DNA of 15,695 nucleotides from Gammaproteobacteria bacterium (GTDB taxonomy: Bacteria > Pseudomonadota > Gammaproteobacteria > SZUA-229): NCBI GenBank assembly GCA_029879605.1, contig JAOUQA010000010.1, positions 1 through 15,695 on the forward strand. The letters are read 5' to 3'. The notes beneath the pieces were generated by a model. The model did no database searches and was not told the origin of the DNA. It worked only from the letters and a program-made list of their open reading frames with translations. The position numbers were made by a program, and so were the translations under genes. Below are positions 14,402 through 15,695 of this stretch, one piece after another (position 1 is the stretch's first letter; each line of letters opens with the position of its first letter).

Positions 14402-15040
14402 ATGACATTGCTACCAAAAGTTGATAATTCTAACCCTATCCTGGATAAGCTACTTAGCCATTGCCACAAAAAGAGCTATCCAGCCAAGAAAACCATTATC
14501 CACGAAGGAGACCAGTCTCAAAGTCTCTACTATATCATTAAGGGCTCTGTAAGCGTACAGGCTGAGAACGATGATGGCGCAGAAATTATTATTGCCTATC
14601 TCAATGCTGGTGATTTTTTCGGTGAAGCCGGCCTGTTTAAAAAGGAACCAGACCGTAGCGCCATGGTCATTGCCAAATCAGCTTCTGAAATTGCCGAAAT
14701 CAACTACACCCAGTTCCGTAAACTGGTTGCAGAAGAACCAGAAATCATGTTTATGCTAACTGGACAAATCTTTGAGCGTCTGGTGAAGACCACGCAAAAA
14801 GTTCGTGATCTAATCTTCCTCGACGTTTCAGGCCGCATAGCACGCACCCTGCTGGAACTCAGCAAACAGCCCGATGCCATGACTCACCCCGATGGTATGC
14901 AGATTAAAATCACTCGGCAGGATATTGCTAAAATCGTTGGTTGTTCACGCGAAATGGCCGGGAGAGTACTAAAAGAACTGGAAGAAGACAACCTGATTTC
15001 AGCACACGGCAAAACCATTGTCGTACATGGCACTCGTTAA
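14402..15040 (+). CDS. crp: cAMP receptor protein (Crp/Vfr type)
   Basis: 212 residues, very close to E. coli CRP and Pseudomonas Vfr. It is a dimeric transcription factor that binds cAMP and then DNA. The cyclic-nucleotide pocket is complete: GDFFGEAGLF (G74, E75), R85-S86 in PDRSAMV, and T130/T131 at the start of the long dimer helix. The C-terminal helix-turn-helix ITRQDIAKIVGCSREMAGRVLK keeps R183, E184 and R188, the residues that in E. coli read TGTGA half-sites, so the same target is expected. The end LISAHGKTIVVHGTR is nearly that of E. coli. The ribosome binding site is modest (CAGG about 10 nt upstream). It is divergent from the yhfA-type gene and convergent with trpC. Confidence 0.97.
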   Translation: MTLLPKVDNSNPILDKLLSHCHKKSYPAKKTIIHEGDQSQSLYYIIKGSVSVQAENDDGAEIIIAYLNAGDFFGEAGLFKKEPDRSAMVIAKSASEIAEINYTQFRKLVAEEPEIMFMLTGQIFERLVKTTQKVRDLIFLDVSGRIARTLLELSKQPDAMTHPDGMQIKITRQDIAKIVGCSREMAGRVLKELEEDNLISAHGKTIVVHGTR

Positions 15041-15396
15041 CTAGTCTTTGTGACCCGGCTTACTGATTCATCATTCCAGCAGATACCAGGCTACTGGAAA
15101 CTTTCTGCATAGAACTGTTTAAAAATTGTTCAGCTAACCAATAAACTCAACATATTTCTATAACTCAAATAACTCTGCCAGTTTTTTCCTGTCTCACACC
15201 AAAGTAACTACAAGTTAAACAATTTTCTCAGCTAATCCACTCAACAGTAACTAAATGTTAAACAGTTCTACCAATTTTACTTGCTCGCATAAAAGTATCT
15301 ACAAGTTAAACAGCTCTCCCAATTTCACAGCCAACCCACTAAACAGTAATAAAAGTTAAACAGTTCCGCCAATTCTACTTGCTCGCATAAAAATAA
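15041..15396. other. crp-trpC convergent spacer, mostly a degenerate tandem repeat
   Basis: 356 nt without a gene. From about 15115 to the end it is the trpC-tail repeat array. The crp-proximal part has one stem-loop candidate, CCAGCAG (15076-15082) with CTACTGG (15091-15097). It pairs better as - strand RNA, where the odd pair becomes a G-U wobble, but no T-run follows on either strand. No convincing rho-independent terminator was seen for either gene. Confidence 0.6.
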
Positions 15397-15426
15397 CTAC
15401 AAGTTAAACAACTCTCCCAACTTCAT
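15115..15426 (-). repeat. Degenerate tandem array built from the 3' end of trpC
   Basis: Higher-order units are about 15115-15209 (very worn), 15210-15300 (91 bp) and 15301-15398 (98 bp). The trpC tail itself, from 15399 rightwards, is the next half-unit. The two clear units agree at about 85% of aligned positions by hand count. GTTAAACA (+ strand) recurs at 15214, 15257, 15305, 15355 and 15403 (steps 43, 48, 50, 48), and TGCTCGCATAAA at 15282, 15380 and 15439. Read on the - strand, successive half-units spell KLGELFNL* (trpC itself, 15423-15397), ELAELFNFY (15375-15349), KLGELFNL* (15325-15299), KLVELFNI* (15277-15251), KLFNL* (15225-15208) and KLAELFEL* (15184-15158). Similarity falls with distance from trpC. 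Confidence 0.88.
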
Positions 15427-15695
15427 ACCGGGATCATCTGCTCGCATAAATGCCTCACCCACCAGAAATGCATTCACATTATTGTCACGCATGAGTTTTA
15501 CATCTGCAGGGGTATGGATACCACTTTCAGTAACCAGCAACCGATCCCCAGGCACCATCGCCAGCATGTCCAGGGTATTATTTAAACTAACTTCAAATGT
15601 CCGTAAGTTACGATTATTTACACCAACCAGCTTTGCACCTGTCATGAGTGCGCGTTCCATCTCTTCTACATCATGGACTTCAACTAACACATCCA
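15397..15695 (-). CDS. trpC: Indole-3-glycerol phosphate synthase, C-terminal part (5' end outside window)
   Basis: The last 98 residues are visible; the frame remains open at the right edge. TrpC closes the indole ring in tryptophan synthesis, converting CdRP to indole-3-glycerol phosphate. The visible part covers the last beta/alpha units of the barrel: VLVEVHDVEEMERAL, GVNNRNLRTFEVSL, DRLLVTESGIHTPADV and AFLVGEAFMRADDPG. The Glu of VEVHD, Asn of NNRNL and Glu-Ser of TESGI are the residues that line the active site in this family. The C-terminus MKLGELFNL is followed by TAG at 15399-15397. That terminal segment is the first unit of the repeat array running away from the gene. Beyond the window trpD and trpG would be expected, as is usual when trpC lies near crp/vfr in pseudomonads (from memory). 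Confidence 0.95.
   Translation of the reverse strand, partial: DVLVEVHDVEEMERALMTGAKLVGVNNRNLRTFEVSLNNTLDMLAMVPGDRLLVTESGIHTPADVKLMRDNNVNAFLVGEAFMRADDPGMKLGELFNL

Noticed and set aside
15020..15065. Post-stop echo of the Crp tail (VHGTR versus VFVTR in frame after the stop)
   Set aside because: Only about 8 of 15 bases match; that is within what chance could give.
15076..15097. Rho-independent terminator between crp and trpC
   Set aside because: A seven-pair stem with one mismatch or wobble is present, but there is no T-run on either strand.
15210..15411. CRISPR-like periodic repeat (GTTAAACA every 43-50 nt)
   Set aside because: The sequence between the repeated words is itself repeated, the units are degenerate, no cas genes are near, and the array is continuous with the trpC coding end.

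Overview
The window looks like chromosomal DNA of a gammaproteobacterium, moderately AT-rich by eye. Three things point there. MreB, Crp and the YhfA-type OsmC protein are very close to their enterobacterial and pseudomonad counterparts. Two gene neighbourhoods are, from memory, gammaproteobacterial: mreBCD divergent from gatCAB, and crp divergent from a yhfA-type gene with trpC close by. Coq7 also fits a ubiquinone-using proteobacterium.

Layout from left to right. (1) The 3' half of a GlcF-like iron-sulfur protein, then coq7, both on +. (2) A - strand block with two tandem paralogous small proteins resembling the DUF6573 family and a PilH-like response regulator. (3) An AT-rich spacer at 2712-3009. 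(4) A - strand cell-shape operon, mreB-mreC-mreD, followed by an unrecognised AAA-like ATPase. (5) A divergent regulatory region, then gatC-gatA-gatB (amidotransferase making Gln-tRNA(Gln) and/or Asn-tRNA(Asn)) and hslO (Hsp33) on +. (6) A single-domain STAS protein and a guanine deaminase on +. (7) A - strand run of yhfA-type OsmC, a DUF885 putative metallohydrolase and a TerB-like protein. (8) crp on +, convergent with the 3' end of trpC. Most of this is housekeeping: quinone synthesis, cell shape, translation fidelity, redox protein quality control, purine salvage, catabolite/cAMP signalling and tryptophan synthesis.

The most unusual signal lies at gene ends. Downstream of trpC is a degenerate tandem array of about 50-bp units (91-98-bp higher-order units). 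Its copies still spell variants of the TrpC C-terminus followed by a stop (KLGELFNL*, KLVELFNI*, KLAELFEL*), and its first unit is the real end of trpC. The gatC-gatA spacer holds a second case: a 50-bp tandem copy of the gatC tail, again read as N-x-L-Y-L-x-x-x-V-I-E-stop with mostly third-position changes, and its end supplies the gatA ribosome binding site. Weaker echoes follow mreB, coq7 and gatA. I read these as fossil 3' ends left by repeated short tandem duplications across stop codons. That reading is inference and needs comparison with relatives.
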